A stretch of 64,000 nucleotides of DNA, taken from Xanthomonas sp. 3793. Its GTDB lineage: Bacteria > Pseudomonadota > Gammaproteobacteria > Xanthomonadales > Xanthomonadaceae. The stretch covers positions 664,667-728,666 of the forward strand of contig NZ_JANTYU010000003.1 in NCBI RefSeq assembly GCF_024806835.1, given 5' to 3'. Below the pieces are notes generated by a model that worked only from the letters and a program-made list of their open reading frames with translations, was not told the DNA's origin and did not search any database. This document shows positions 45,539 to 53,874 of the stretch, piece after piece (the stretch's first letter is position 1; every line of letters begins with the position of its first letter). A program made the translations under genes and the position numbers.

Positions 45539-46465
45539 TCAACGCGGCCGACGCAGGAAGCCCACCACCGTCTCCACCCAGGCGGCGTGTGTGTCCTCGA
45601 CATGCGCCACATGATCGGCGCGCGGCAATGTGACCCAACTGCGATCTTCGCTACCCAGGCGTGCGAACAGGTGCGCGTTGTCCGCCTGCGTGGCGATCGG
45701 ATCGTCGACACCCCGCAGCAGCAGCACCGGCAGCGTCGTGACCCGTTCGGGCTGGAACGCGAACTGCTCCATCGCGCGCCAGTCCGTGCGCACCGGGTCG
45801 GCGGCCACCGCCTGCGCCTGGTAAGCGTCGCGCACGCGCGTGGGTGCGGCGTTGGCAGTGATGAAATCCTCGCCGGCGGCCGCGCTGGTGGTGCGTGCGC
45901 GCAACGGCTGGGCCGGGGTTGGCGCGTCGGTGGGCGGCGCATCGACATCGTCGGGGAAGCCATACAGCACCAGTGCGGACAGCGCCTGCGGCTGTTGCTG
46001 GCCCACCAGCAGCGCCACCCGCGCACCGTTGGAATAGCCGATCAAGGCCGGTGGCGGCAGATCTGGATGTTGCCGGGCGACCCAGGCCAGCACCTGCTCG
46101 ACGTCGCGCACTGCGCGGGCGGGCGTATTCCACCCGCTGGGATCGCGCGCACTGCCGCCGTAGCCGCGCAGGTCCACCGCGTAGGCGGCAAGCCCGGCCC
46201 GTGCGAAGGCGGCCAGTACCGAGCGCGTGTCGCCCGCTTCGCCGGGCACCTGCAGGTCGAAGTTGGGCAGCGAACTCCAGGTGCGGCCATGCACCAGCAG
46301 CACCGTGCCACGCGGCTTGGCCGGCGCGCGCGACCACACCGCCAGGGTCTGGCCATCGTCGGCGCGTACCTGCGCCAGCCGGGTGCCCGGCCCGGGCTGC
46401 GGTTGCGCACCGGCGGTCAGTGAGAGCAACACCAGCAGGAGCAGGCAGGCGGGTCGGAATGTCAT
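45539..46465 (-). CDS. Secreted alpha/beta hydrolase at end of pca operon
   Basis: A 308-residue alpha/beta hydrolase with a signal peptide (MTFRPACLLLLVLLSLTAGAQ, cleaved near residue 21). VLLVHGRTWSSLP gives the oxyanion region, GYSNGARVA the nucleophile Ser, DDPIAT the acid and DHVAHVED the His. No hydrolase of this type is needed for the pca pathway itself, so it may release aromatic acids from esters in the periplasm, which is inference. Start 46465 is preferred for a GACGAG upstream; Met 46480 adds five residues. It is the last gene of the minus-strand run, 82 bp after pcaC. Confidence 0.82.
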   Translation of the reverse strand: MTFRPACLLLLVLLSLTAGAQPQPGPGTRLAQVRADDGQTLAVWSRAPAKPRGTVLLVHGRTWSSLPNFDLQVPGEAGDTRSVLAAFARAGLAAYAVDLRGYGGSARDPSGWNTPARAVRDVEQVLAWVARQHPDLPPPALIGYSNGARVALLVGQQQPQALSALVLYGFPDDVDAPPTDAPTPAQPLRARTTSAAAGEDFITANAAPTRVRDAYQAQAVAADPVRTDWRAMEQFAFQPERVTTLPVLLLRGVDDPIATQADNAHLFARLGSEDRSWVTLPRADHVAHVEDTHAAWVETVVGFLRRPR

Positions 46466-46547
46466 GCGGCATCTCGTCATGGGCGCGGCGGACTGGGCAG
46501 GCTGCGTGGCTGGGCAGGCAGACGCGAAAGCGACATGAGCGACCGCA

Positions 46548-46934
46548 TCAGGGCTCGGCAGCCTGTTCTTCCAGAATCGGTTTGGCCAGCGCAAAGGCGT
46601 GGTTGGCCGCCGGGACGCCGCAATAGATCGCCGCTTGCAGCAGCACTTCCTTGATCTGCTCGGGGGTGATGCCGTTGTTGCGGGCGGCGCGCACATGCAG
46701 CTTGAATTCTTCGTCGTGGCCCAGCGCGACCATCATCGACAAGGTGATCAACGAGCGGGTATGCGCAGGCAGGCCGTCGCGGGTCCAGATGGTGCCCCAG
46801 GCATACCGGGTGATCAGGTCCTGGAACTCGGTGGTGAACTCGGTGCGCGCGGCCAGCGAGCGCTCGACATGCGCCTCGCCCAGCACCCGGCGGCGTTCGC
46901 GCAGGCCGGCTTGATAGCGTTCGTCTTCGTGCAT
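46548..46934 (-). CDS. pcaC: 4-carboxymuconolactone decarboxylase PcaC
   Basis: A 128-residue enzyme that decarboxylates 4-carboxymuconolactone to the enol-lactone used by PcaD. The AhpD-like fold shows RYAWGTIWTRDGLPAHTRSLITLSMMVALG (about 43-72) and EQIKEVLLQAAIYCGVPAANHAFALA (about 91-116), which include the family Cys/His region. Length and pattern match single-domain PcaC rather than a PcaDC fusion. It begins 26 bp after pcaD and belongs to the same transcript. Confidence 0.95.
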   Translation of the reverse strand: MHEDERYQAGLRERRRVLGEAHVERSLAARTEFTTEFQDLITRYAWGTIWTRDGLPAHTRSLITLSMMVALGHDEEFKLHVRAARNNGITPEQIKEVLLQAAIYCGVPAANHAFALAKPILEEQAAEP

Positions 46935-46960
46935 GGGATGTCCTTGTAATGCGGAAAAGA

Positions 46961-47743
46961 TCAGTCGGCTTGCAGGAAGCCCAGTACCGCGTCATTGAAC
47001 GCGGCCGGCGATTCCAGATTGCAGATATGGCGGCCCGGCACCTGGGCGTAATGCCCATCGGGCGCCGCGTAGGCGATCTCGCGCAGGTTCGGCGGCGGGC
47101 ACACCGGGTCGTCGTCGCCGGCCAGGGCCAGCAGCGGCAGGTTCAGCCCATCCAGCGCACCGCGGAAATCCGCCTCGGCCACCGCCTGGCAGCAGGCGAT
47201 GTACCCGGCCGGCGAGGTGGAGACGAAGGCGGCGGCGATCATGTCCAGGCGCTGCGCGTGGCTGATGGCAAATGCCGGTGTAAACCAGCGCTGCAATGTG
47301 GCATCGATCAGCATCGGCAGGCCTTCGCTCCGCACCTGCTCGATGCGGGTTTCCCAGGTGGCGGTGCTGCCGATCTTTTGCGCGGTGGCACAGACCACCA
47401 GCCGGCGCAGCCGCTGCGCGGCATGCAGCCCGAGCCACTGCCCGGTCAGCCCGCCGATCGACAACCCGCAGAAATTGCTGCGCTCGATCTGCAAGGCATC
47501 CCATAACCCCAGCACGTCCTGTCCCAGATCGGCCACGCTGTACGGGCCGGGCGGCGAGTCCGAATAGCCATGGCCGCGGCGGTCGTAGCGCAGGATGCGG
47601 TAATGCGGGGCGAAGGCCTCGATCTGCACGTCCCACATATGCAGGTCGGTGCCGAGCGAATTGCAGAAGGTCAGCCAGGGCCGCCCGTCGGTGCCGTCCA
47701 CACGGTAATGCAGGCGATGCGTGGGCAATTGCAGATAGGCCAT
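46961..47743 (-). CDS. pcaD: 3-oxoadipate enol-lactonase PcaD
   Basis: A 260-residue alpha/beta hydrolase that opens beta-ketoadipate enol-lactone to beta-ketoadipate. The signature sequence FCNSLGTDLHMWD (about 26-38) and the nucleophile Ser in GLSIGGLTGQWL (about 92-103) are typical of PcaD. Asp in LAGDDDPVCPP and His in PGRHICNLE complete the triad. The open frame reaches 48013, but the Met at 47743 gives the normal N-terminus and lies 10 bp after the pcaB stop. Confidence 0.95.
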   Translation of the reverse strand: MAYLQLPTHRLHYRVDGTDGRPWLTFCNSLGTDLHMWDVQIEAFAPHYRILRYDRRGHGYSDSPPGPYSVADLGQDVLGLWDALQIERSNFCGLSIGGLTGQWLGLHAAQRLRRLVVCATAQKIGSTATWETRIEQVRSEGLPMLIDATLQRWFTPAFAISHAQRLDMIAAAFVSTSPAGYIACCQAVAEADFRGALDGLNLPLLALAGDDDPVCPPPNLREIAYAAPDGHYAQVPGRHICNLESPAAFNDAVLGFLQAD

Positions 47744-47753
47744 CGAAGCACCG

Positions 47754-49103
47754 TCAACGGGGAGAAGAGGCCAGTACGCGATCGATCCAGACCGAGGACA
47801 TGCCGCGCCAGCTGTCGCTATCGAACACCGCCTGCAGTTGCGCGTGCGTGAGTACCGCGCTCGCCTGGGCGTCCTCGGCCAGCACCTCACGCAGATGCCG
47901 CTGCTGCGCCTGCGCACGCGCCACCGCCTGTTCGACCAGCGCGTGCGCCTGCGGCTTGCCAAGCTGCGGGGCCAGTGCGAACACCGCCGCCTCGGCGTAG
48001 AGCACGCCGCCATGGCTATCCAGGTGGTGGCGCATCCGCGCGCGGTCCAGTTCCAGCTCGGCCAGGCAGGCCTGCATCTGCGCCAGGCTGCCGGCGGTCA
48101 GGCAGACGATCTGCGGCAAGGTGTCCCATTCGGCATGCCATTGCCCGGCGGCGCGCTCGTGCGGCTGGGCCATCGTGCTGAACAAGGTGGCGATCAGCCC
48201 GGGCACGCGGGTGGCCGCGGCCACTGCCGCCACGCTGGCCACCGGATTGCGCTTGTGCGGCATCGCCGACGAGCCGCCCTTGCCGACTGCCGCAGGCTCG
48301 AACGCCTCACCGACCTCCGATTGCATCAGCAGCACCACATCGCCGCCGATCTTGCCCAGCGTACCGGCGAGCAGGCCGAACGCGCAGCCGACCTCGACGA
48401 TGCGGTCGCGCGCGGTGTGCCAGGGCAACGCAGGCAGCGGCAGCGCCAAGCTGGTGGCCAGCGCCTGGGCCACGTCCAGACCGCGCTCCTGCAAGGACGC
48501 CAAGGTGCCGGCCGCGCCGCCGAACTGCAACGCCAGCGCGTCGTGCCGCAACCCGTGCAGGCGCCGATGCGCACGTTGCAAGGCGTCCAGCCAGCCGGCC
48601 ACCTTGAGCCCGAAGGTCACCGGCACGGCTTGCTGCAGCAAGGTGCGCCCGGGCAGACCGGTGTCGCGCTCGCGTGCGGCCAACGCGGCCAAGGTGTCGC
48701 ACAGTTGCTGCAGGCGCGGCAGCAGCAGATCGAGCGCGGCGCGCAGTTGCAACACGCTGCCGGTATCGATGACGTCCTGGCTGGTGGCGCCCCAATGCAC
48801 CCAGCGCGCGGCTGCGGCATCGTGCACGGCGACGCGCGCGGTCAGCGCCTTGACCAGTGCAATGGCGGGGTTGCCAGCGAGCGCGGTGGCCTGCGCCAGG
48901 GCGGCCATGTCGTAGTGCTGCACCTCGCAGGCCGCTGCAATCGCTACGGCAGCCTCGGCAGGAATGACACCGCACTGCGCCTGCGCGCGGGCAAGCGCGG
49001 ATTCGAAGTGCAACATGGCCTGCACACGCGCCGCATCGTCAAACACTGCGTCGCACGCAGGCTCGCCAAACAAGGATCCCAACAGCAAAGACGTCGCACT
49101 CAT
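47754..49103 (-). CDS. pcaB: 3-carboxy-cis,cis-muconate cycloisomerase PcaB
   Basis: A 449-residue member of the fumarase/adenylosuccinate lyase superfamily that lactonises 3-carboxymuconate. The hallmark loop GKGGSSAMPHKRNPVA (about 285-300) and HWGATSQDVIDTGSVLQLR (about 103-121) are both present. The C-terminal part is the all-helical extension seen in PcaB. Met 49103 is chosen; MRC three codons earlier is also possible. It lies 280 bp after pcaG, an unusually wide gap for this operon. Confidence 0.95.
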   Translation of the reverse strand: MSATSLLLGSLFGEPACDAVFDDAARVQAMLHFESALARAQAQCGVIPAEAAVAIAAACEVQHYDMAALAQATALAGNPAIALVKALTARVAVHDAAAARWVHWGATSQDVIDTGSVLQLRAALDLLLPRLQQLCDTLAALAARERDTGLPGRTLLQQAVPVTFGLKVAGWLDALQRAHRRLHGLRHDALALQFGGAAGTLASLQERGLDVAQALATSLALPLPALPWHTARDRIVEVGCAFGLLAGTLGKIGGDVVLLMQSEVGEAFEPAAVGKGGSSAMPHKRNPVASVAAVAAATRVPGLIATLFSTMAQPHERAAGQWHAEWDTLPQIVCLTAGSLAQMQACLAELELDRARMRHHLDSHGGVLYAEAAVFALAPQLGKPQAHALVEQAVARAQAQQRHLREVLAEDAQASAVLTHAQLQAVFDSDSWRGMSSVWIDRVLASSPR

Positions 49104-49383
49104 GCATCGCATCTCTTGGCGTACCGGCAGCATGGCACCGAAGCACGGGGGTGCCAACTAGACGTTAGGGCAATGCGCGCGGCGCAATGCGGCCTGACAG
49201 GGCGATGGCTGGCGAAGGTGACAGCATGCACGCCGGGTTGCATCCGCGCCCTGGGCACCGCGGTGCGCGCTCGCAGCCTGTCATCGCGTGCCGTACGCAG
49301 CGTACCGGCGCGACCAGCTGCCGGTCGGACTCCTCGCGCAGGGACACCGGCGGCTGCGTGCAGCGCTGCAGACGATCTGCAAA
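49104..49383. other. Gap inside the pca operon
   Basis: A 280-bp gap between pcaG and pcaB, while all other pca spacings are from overlapping to 83 bp. It holds no gene I recognise and no obvious hairpin. It could carry a second promoter for pcaB-D-C and the hydrolase. Confidence 0.4.
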
Positions 49384-49947
49384 TCAATACCGGAAGAACA
49401 CGGTTTCCCTCTCGCCTTGCATGTGGATATCCCAGCTATAGGCGTTATTGCCCGCCGGCTGGGCCAGCAGGGTGGTGCGGCGCTCGGCCGGCACCAGCGC
49501 CAGTATCGGGTCGCTGTCCAGTTGCGGGTCATCGGCGAAGTACAACCGCGTCGATGCGCCGCGCAACAGCCCGCGCATGAACACCAGCACGCTCAGGTGT
49601 GCTGCCTGCGGACTGCCCTGCGGCCCGGCGACGACACCCGGCTTGACCGTGCTGAAGCAAAAGCGCCCCTGCGCATCGGTGGGCACCCGGCCCCAGCCAT
49701 CGAAGCTGGCGTCGTGCGCCTGGTGGCGGGCATCGGCGGCATGCGCGTAGATGCCGGCGGCATCGGCCTGCCACAGCTCCAGCACCGCGTCGGCCACCGG
49801 CACGCCGGCACCATCGAAGACGCAGCCGCTGATCTGCACGTGCGTGCCGGCCGCCTGCGCCGGTGCGAGCCGGTCGCGATACAGCGGTTCCAGGCCAAGC
49901 CGGTAATACGGGCCGACGGTTTGCGAAGGGGTTGCGTGCAGGCTCAT
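49384..49947 (-). CDS. pcaG: Protocatechuate 3,4-dioxygenase alpha subunit PcaG
   Basis: The 187-residue alpha subunit of the intradiol dioxygenase that cleaves protocatechuate to 3-carboxymuconate. It has the same beta-sandwich as PcaH but lacks the iron-binding Tyr/His set. TPSQTVGPYYRLGL at the start, ADAVLELWQADAAGIYAH (about 52-69) and GRFCFSTVKPG are diagnostic. It begins 4 bp after the pcaH stop and must pair with PcaH. Confidence 0.96.
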   Translation of the reverse strand: MSLHATPSQTVGPYYRLGLEPLYRDRLAPAQAAGTHVQISGCVFDGAGVPVADAVLELWQADAAGIYAHAADARHQAHDASFDGWGRVPTDAQGRFCFSTVKPGVVAGPQGSPQAAHLSVLVFMRGLLRGASTRLYFADDPQLDSDPILALVPAERRTTLLAQPAGNNAYSWDIHMQGERETVFFRY

Positions 49948-49951
49948 CGAT

Positions 49952-50683
49952 TCACTCCCAGACCGTTTGCTTGCGACCACGCAGCACGATGTCGAAGCGA
50001 TAGGCCAGCGCATATTCGCTGATGGCGTTTTCCCAGTCGAAGCTGGACACCATGCGCTCGCGCGCCAGGGCATCGTCGACGCAGTTGTAGATCGGGTCGT
50101 GCGCCAGCAGCGGGTCGCCGGGGAAATACATCTGGGTGATCAACCGTTGCCCGATGCCATCGCCATGCAACGAAAAATGGATGTGCGCCGGCCGCCAGGC
50201 GTTGTAGTGATTGCGCCACGGATACGCACCCGGCTTGATGGTCTTGAAGACGTAGCGGCCATGCGCATCGGTGAGCACCTGGCCGGTGCCGCGGAAGTTG
50301 GGGTCCAGCGGTGCGTCGTGACGATCGCCGGCGTGCTGGTAACGGCCGGCGGCATTGCATTGCCACACTTCCACCACGCTGTTGCGCACGGGCCTGCCGT
50401 TTTCGTCGAGCACGCGGCCGGAGACGATGATGCGCTCGCCCAGTGGCTCGCCACCGAACCCTGCGGTGAGATCGGCTGCATGCTCGCCCAGGGTGAGCCG
50501 ATCCAGGCGCGGGCCGGTGACTTCCGACAGCGTGACCGGGATGTCGATCGGCGCGCGCGTAGGGCCGCGCAAGGTGGTGGAGGCGTACGCCGGATGCAGA
50601 TAGGCCGGCTGTGTGCCGGGCCGGGTACGGCGGTAGCCGAGCAGCGGGTCTGCAAGTGACCGATCAACGGGGGCATCGCGCAT
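49952..50683 (-). CDS. pcaH: Protocatechuate 3,4-dioxygenase beta subunit PcaH
   Basis: The 243-residue catalytic subunit binding Fe(III). The ligands are visible: Tyr in GRYQHAGD (about 112), Tyr in GAYPWRNHYNAWRPAHIHFSLHG (about 154), and the two His of HIH in the same segment. VEVWQCNAAGRYQH is the intradiol signature. It follows pcaF by 83 bp. With PcaG it forms the enzyme that joins the vanillate and 4-hydroxybenzoate branches to the beta-ketoadipate pathway. Confidence 0.97.
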   Translation of the reverse strand: MRDAPVDRSLADPLLGYRRTRPGTQPAYLHPAYASTTLRGPTRAPIDIPVTLSEVTGPRLDRLTLGEHAADLTAGFGGEPLGERIIVSGRVLDENGRPVRNSVVEVWQCNAAGRYQHAGDRHDAPLDPNFRGTGQVLTDAHGRYVFKTIKPGAYPWRNHYNAWRPAHIHFSLHGDGIGQRLITQMYFPGDPLLAHDPIYNCVDDALARERMVSSFDWENAISEYALAYRFDIVLRGRKQTVWE

Positions 50684-50766
50684 CGTGAAATCTCCCTGCG
50701 CCGCACTGCGGCATGGTCAAGCAATGTAGGTGTGCGATAGCGGCGCAGTGGTTGCAGCGGGCAGGC

Positions 50767-51975
50767 TCACAGACGTTCGATCGCCAGTGCCACGCCCTGC
50801 CCCACGCCGACGCACATGCTGGCCAGCCCGAGCCGGCCGTTGTTGGCTTCCAGTTGCCGCAACAAGGTGAGCGCCAGCCGCGCACCGCTCATGCCCAGCG
50901 GATGGCCCAGCGCAATGGCGCCGCCGTTGGCGTTGACGTGCGCTGCATCGTCGGGCAAGCCGAATGCGCGCAGGCACGCCAACGCCTGCGCGGCGAAGGC
51001 TTCGTTGAGTTCGATCGCATCGAACTGTTCGATGCGCAGGTTCAGACGCGCCAACAGACGCTGCGTGGCCGGCACCGGGCCCATGCCCATGTAAGCCGGC
51101 TCGACACCTGCCGACGCGAACCCCAGCACCCGTGCGCGGGGCGTCAGCCGATGCGTCTGCACGGCCTGCGCTGACGCCAGCAACAACGCGGCAGCTCCGT
51201 CGTTGATACCGGACGCATTGCCGGCAGTCACGCTGCCGGGTTGGCGGAACACCGGCTTGAGTTTGGCCAGCATCTCGGCGGTGGTGTTCGGGCGCGGGGC
51301 TTCGTCGTATTCGACGGTGACGGCATCGCCGCCCTTGCGTGCAGCCACCGGCACCGAGGTGATTTCCGCATCGAAGAACCCGGCAGCCTGGGCGGCGGCG
51401 ACGCGCTGCTGGCTGCGCAGTGCGAAGGCGTCCTGATCCTCGCGCGCGATGGCATGGCGCTGCGCGACGTTTTCGGCGGTTTCGCCCATCAACTCGGTGC
51501 CATAGGCCGCCTGCAGGCGCGGGTTGATGAAGCGCCAGCCCATGGTGGTGTCTTCCAGCTGCTGGGTTCGCGCGAAGGCGCCCTCGGCCTTGCCCATCAC
51601 CCAGGGCGCGCGCGACATCGATTCGACACCGCCGGCAAGCGCCAACCCCAGCTCGCCGGCGCGGATGCCGCGTGCCACCGTGCCGATCGCATCCAGCCCC
51701 GACCCGCACAGACGGTTGAGGGTGCTGCCCGGCACCGAACTCGGCAGCCCGGCCAGCAACACGCTCATGCGCGCGACATTACGGTTGTCTTCGCCGGCCT
51801 GGTTGGCACAGCCCAGATACACGTCGTCGATGCCGGCCGGGTCCAGCTGCGGATGACGGGCCAGCAACGCGGCGATCGGCACTGCGCCCAGGTCGTCGGC
51901 ACGCACGCTGGACAGCGCGCCGCCATAGCGGCCGATCGGCGTGCGGATGCCATCGATCAGATAGACCTCGCTCAT
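50767..51975 (-). CDS. pcaF: 3-oxoadipyl-CoA thiolase PcaF
   Basis: A 402-residue thiolase that splits 3-oxoadipyl-CoA into succinyl-CoA and acetyl-CoA, the last pathway step. [15 protein letters not shown] carries the nucleophile Cys (about 90). [34 protein letters not shown] with the active His, and the C-terminal CVGVGQG with the second Cys are all present. The sequence [22 protein letters not shown] at the start is typical of PcaF. Its ATG overlaps the pcaJ stop (51972-51975). Confidence 0.97.
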   Translation of the reverse strand: MSEVYLIDGIRTPIGRYGGALSSVRADDLGAVPIAALLARHPQLDPAGIDDVYLGCANQAGEDNRNVARMSVLLAGLPSSVPGSTLNRLCGSGLDAIGTVARGIRAGELGLALAGGVESMSRAPWVMGKAEGAFARTQQLEDTTMGWRFINPRLQAAYGTELMGETAENVAQRHAIAREDQDAFALRSQQRVAAAQAAGFFDAEITSVPVAARKGGDAVTVEYDEAPRPNTTAEMLAKLKPVFRQPGSVTAGNASGINDGAAALLLASAQAVQTHRLTPRARVLGFASAGVEPAYMGMGPVPATQRLLARLNLRIEQFDAIELNEAFAAQALACLRAFGLPDDAAHVNANGGAIALGHPLGMSGARLALTLLRQLEANNGRLGLASMCVGVGQGVALAIERL

Positions 51976-52760
51976 GCCTCGGCTCCGGCGGCCTGCTTGC
52001 CATGCGCTGCATCGGTGCGTGCCTGCAGCGCGCGCAGCGCCTGCAATTCCGCAGTGCTGGGTGGGGTGGTCTGCGCAAGATCGGCGGCGAAGCGGATCGG
52101 CCAGCCGGTCGCCGCGCTCACCTGTTCGCGACTGATACCCGGGTGCAGCGAGGTGACGGTGAGTTCGCGGGTGAGCGCATCGGGCTCCATCACGCACAGA
52201 TCGGTGACCACCACGGTAGGACCGGCGCCAGGCAGGCCGGCACGCTGCCGCGCATCGCCACCGTCCAGATGCCCGACCGTGGTGACGAAGTCCAGCACCG
52301 GCACGAAGCTGCGTCGGGACTGCCGCATGATGATGAACACCTGCTTGGCGCTGGCCGCGATTTCCGGCGCGCCACCGGCACCGGGCAAGCGCGTCTTCGG
52401 CGCTGCGTAGTCGCCGATCACGGTGGTATTGAGGTTGGCGTGGCGATCGATCTGCGCCGCCCCCAGGAAGCCGACATCCACCCGACCGCCCTGCAGCCAG
52501 TAACGGAAGATCTCCGGCGTGGAGACCACGGTGTCGGCGGTTTCGGCCAGCTCGCCGTCGCCGATCGATAACGGCAGCACGTCCGGGCGCGCGCCGATCG
52601 GTCCGGATTCGTAGATCAGGGTGACATCCGGCGCATGCGTGAGCCGGGCAAGGTTGGCGGCCGTGGATGGCAGGCCGATGCCGACGAAACACACCGCGTC
52701 ATCGGGCAGGCGGCGCGCGGCGGCCACGGTCATCATTTCGTTGGTGCTGTACTCGCTCAT
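51972..52760 (-). CDS. pcaJ: 3-oxoadipate CoA-transferase subunit B
   Basis: A 262-residue family I CoA-transferase beta subunit that carries the catalytic Glu, here in [13 protein letters not shown] (about 48-60). [12 protein letters not shown] and [19 protein letters not shown] are family blocks. With PcaI it activates 3-oxoadipate using succinyl-CoA. The Met at 52760 overlaps the pcaI stop by four bases; the longer open frame is rejected. Confidence 0.95.
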   Translation of the reverse strand: MSEYSTNEMMTVAAARRLPDDAVCFVGIGLPSTAANLARLTHAPDVTLIYESGPIGARPDVLPLSIGDGELAETADTVVSTPEIFRYWLQGGRVDVGFLGAAQIDRHANLNTTVIGDYAAPKTRLPGAGGAPEIAASAKQVFIIMRQSRRSFVPVLDFVTTVGHLDGGDARQRAGLPGAGPTVVVTDLCVMEPDALTRELTVTSLHPGISREQVSAATGWPIRFAADLAQTTPPSTAELQALRALQARTDAAHGKQAAGAEA

Positions 52761-53620
52761 GCGGCCACCTGCAGCAGAGATTGCGCATAGACGCGCTGGA
52801 ACGCTGCGAAATCGTCGGTGTCGAGAATATGCGTCTGGATCCACGCCTGGAACCGCGCACGGTCGCGCGCGATCGCGTCCCAGCCCAGATAGAAGCGGTT
52901 GTCGCGGGCGTAGTAGCCATGCGCGTACGACGGCGCGGCACCGCCAGGCACGTGGCACACCGCATCGACCACCCAGCGCGGCAGGATGCAGGCATTGGGT
53001 GGTGCGTCGAGCGAGTCTACGATGTGTTCCACCGTCACGATCACCTTGCGCGCGGCCAGTGCCGCCTCCTTCTGCACGCCAAGAATGCCCCACAGCAACA
53101 CGTTGCCGCGGCGGTCGGCCTGCTGCGCGTGGATCACGGTGACATCGGGATTCACCGCCGGCGTGGTGGCCAGCGTCTGGCCGGTGTAGGGGCATTGCAG
53201 GAACTTGATGCTGTCGTTGACGCGCGGCAGGTCCGAGCCGACATATCCGCGCAACACCGCAAACGGTAGCCCGGAGGCGCCGGCGACATAGGCGTTGGCC
53301 ATGTCGGCGTGGCTGTGTTCGCGGATCTGCAGCGGCTGCGGCCAGGCATGTTCGACCGCATCGCGCAGCCGGTGCAGCGAGCCGACCCCCGGATTGCCGC
53401 CCCACGAAAACCGCAACGCCGACGCGCAACCGGCACCGATCAGCTGGTCGTAGATCAGGTCCGGAGTCATGCGCACCAGGCGCAGATTGCGTTTGCGCTG
53501 GCGGATCACCTCATGGCCGGCCGCATGCGGGATCAGATGGGTGAAGCCTTCCATCGCCACGCAATCGCCATCGGCAATCAGGTGGGACACCGCATCTGAC
53601 AGAGCGACGATTTCGGCCAT
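52757..53620 (-). CDS. pcaI: 3-oxoadipate CoA-transferase subunit A
   Basis: A 287-residue alpha subunit of the CoA-transferase. DGDCVAMEGFTHLIPHAAGHEVIRQ (about 17-41), with the GF motif that binds CoA, and QADRRGNVLLWGILGVQKEAAL are diagnostic. It is somewhat longer than the classical PcaI, resembling the long alpha form found in Xanthomonas and Ralstonia. It is the first gene of the pca operon. The Met at 53620 is used since the earlier frame runs into the operator region. Confidence 0.93.
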   Translation of the reverse strand: MAEIVALSDAVSHLIADGDCVAMEGFTHLIPHAAGHEVIRQRKRNLRLVRMTPDLIYDQLIGAGCASALRFSWGGNPGVGSLHRLRDAVEHAWPQPLQIREHSHADMANAYVAGASGLPFAVLRGYVGSDLPRVNDSIKFLQCPYTGQTLATTPAVNPDVTVIHAQQADRRGNVLLWGILGVQKEAALAARKVIVTVEHIVDSLDAPPNACILPRWVVDAVCHVPGGAAPSYAHGYYARDNRFYLGWDAIARDRARFQAWIQTHILDTDDFAAFQRVYAQSLLQVAA

Positions 53621-53681
53621 GGGCAAGACACCGCTGCGAATGTGCAGCCACGGTAGGGCCGGCCCAATAGCCCGGTCAATA

Positions 53682-53713
53682 CGATTATCGGCGATTGAAT
53701 TCGATAATCGCAC
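53682..53713. promoter_or_regulatory. Candidate PcaR/PcaU-type operator upstream of pcaI
   Basis: An inverted repeat with arms CGATTATCG (53682-53690) and CGATAATCG (53702-53710). The right side, ATTCGATAATCGCAC (53699-53713), matches 14 of 15 bases of the PcaR recognition sequence GTTCGATAATCGCAC that I recall from Pseudomonas putida. It lies 62-93 bp upstream of the pcaI start, the right place for control by the IclR protein encoded at 44.5 kb. Confidence 0.7.
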
Positions 53714-53752
53714 AATTTCCGTTGCGCAGTCATGCTCCGGCATTGTCTCCGG

Positions 53753-53760
53753 TGTATACA
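53753..53760. promoter_or_regulatory. TGTATACA palindrome, copy 1 (candidate VanR site)
   Basis: A perfect 8-bp palindrome TGTATACA in the pcaI-vanA gap. The same 8 bases recur at 53847-53854, 94 bp away. GntR-family FadR-type regulators bind short palindromes of this kind, and vanR lies 1.1 kb downstream. Confidence 0.45.
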
Positions 53761-53845
53761 TAACTTCGCCTGCAAGCAGACGCCAGCGCTGGCATGCGCG
53801 TCAACTGGTTGCAGGCCGGCGCAGTGCGTCGATGCGTCCCCCAGG

Positions 53846-53855
53846 TTGTATACAA
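53846..53855. promoter_or_regulatory. TTGTATACAA palindrome, copy 2 (candidate VanR operator)
   Basis: A perfect 10-bp palindrome 20 bases before the vanA start codon and just upstream of its ribosome-binding site (AGGAG). Bound VanR here would block initiation of vanA. The core TGTATACA is identical to the copy at 53753. Confidence 0.55.
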
Positions 53856-53874
53856 AACCCCAGGAGTCACGGTC

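Noticed and set aside
46966..48013. 350-codon version of PcaD
   Set aside because: The extra N-terminal 90 residues overlap pcaB out of frame.
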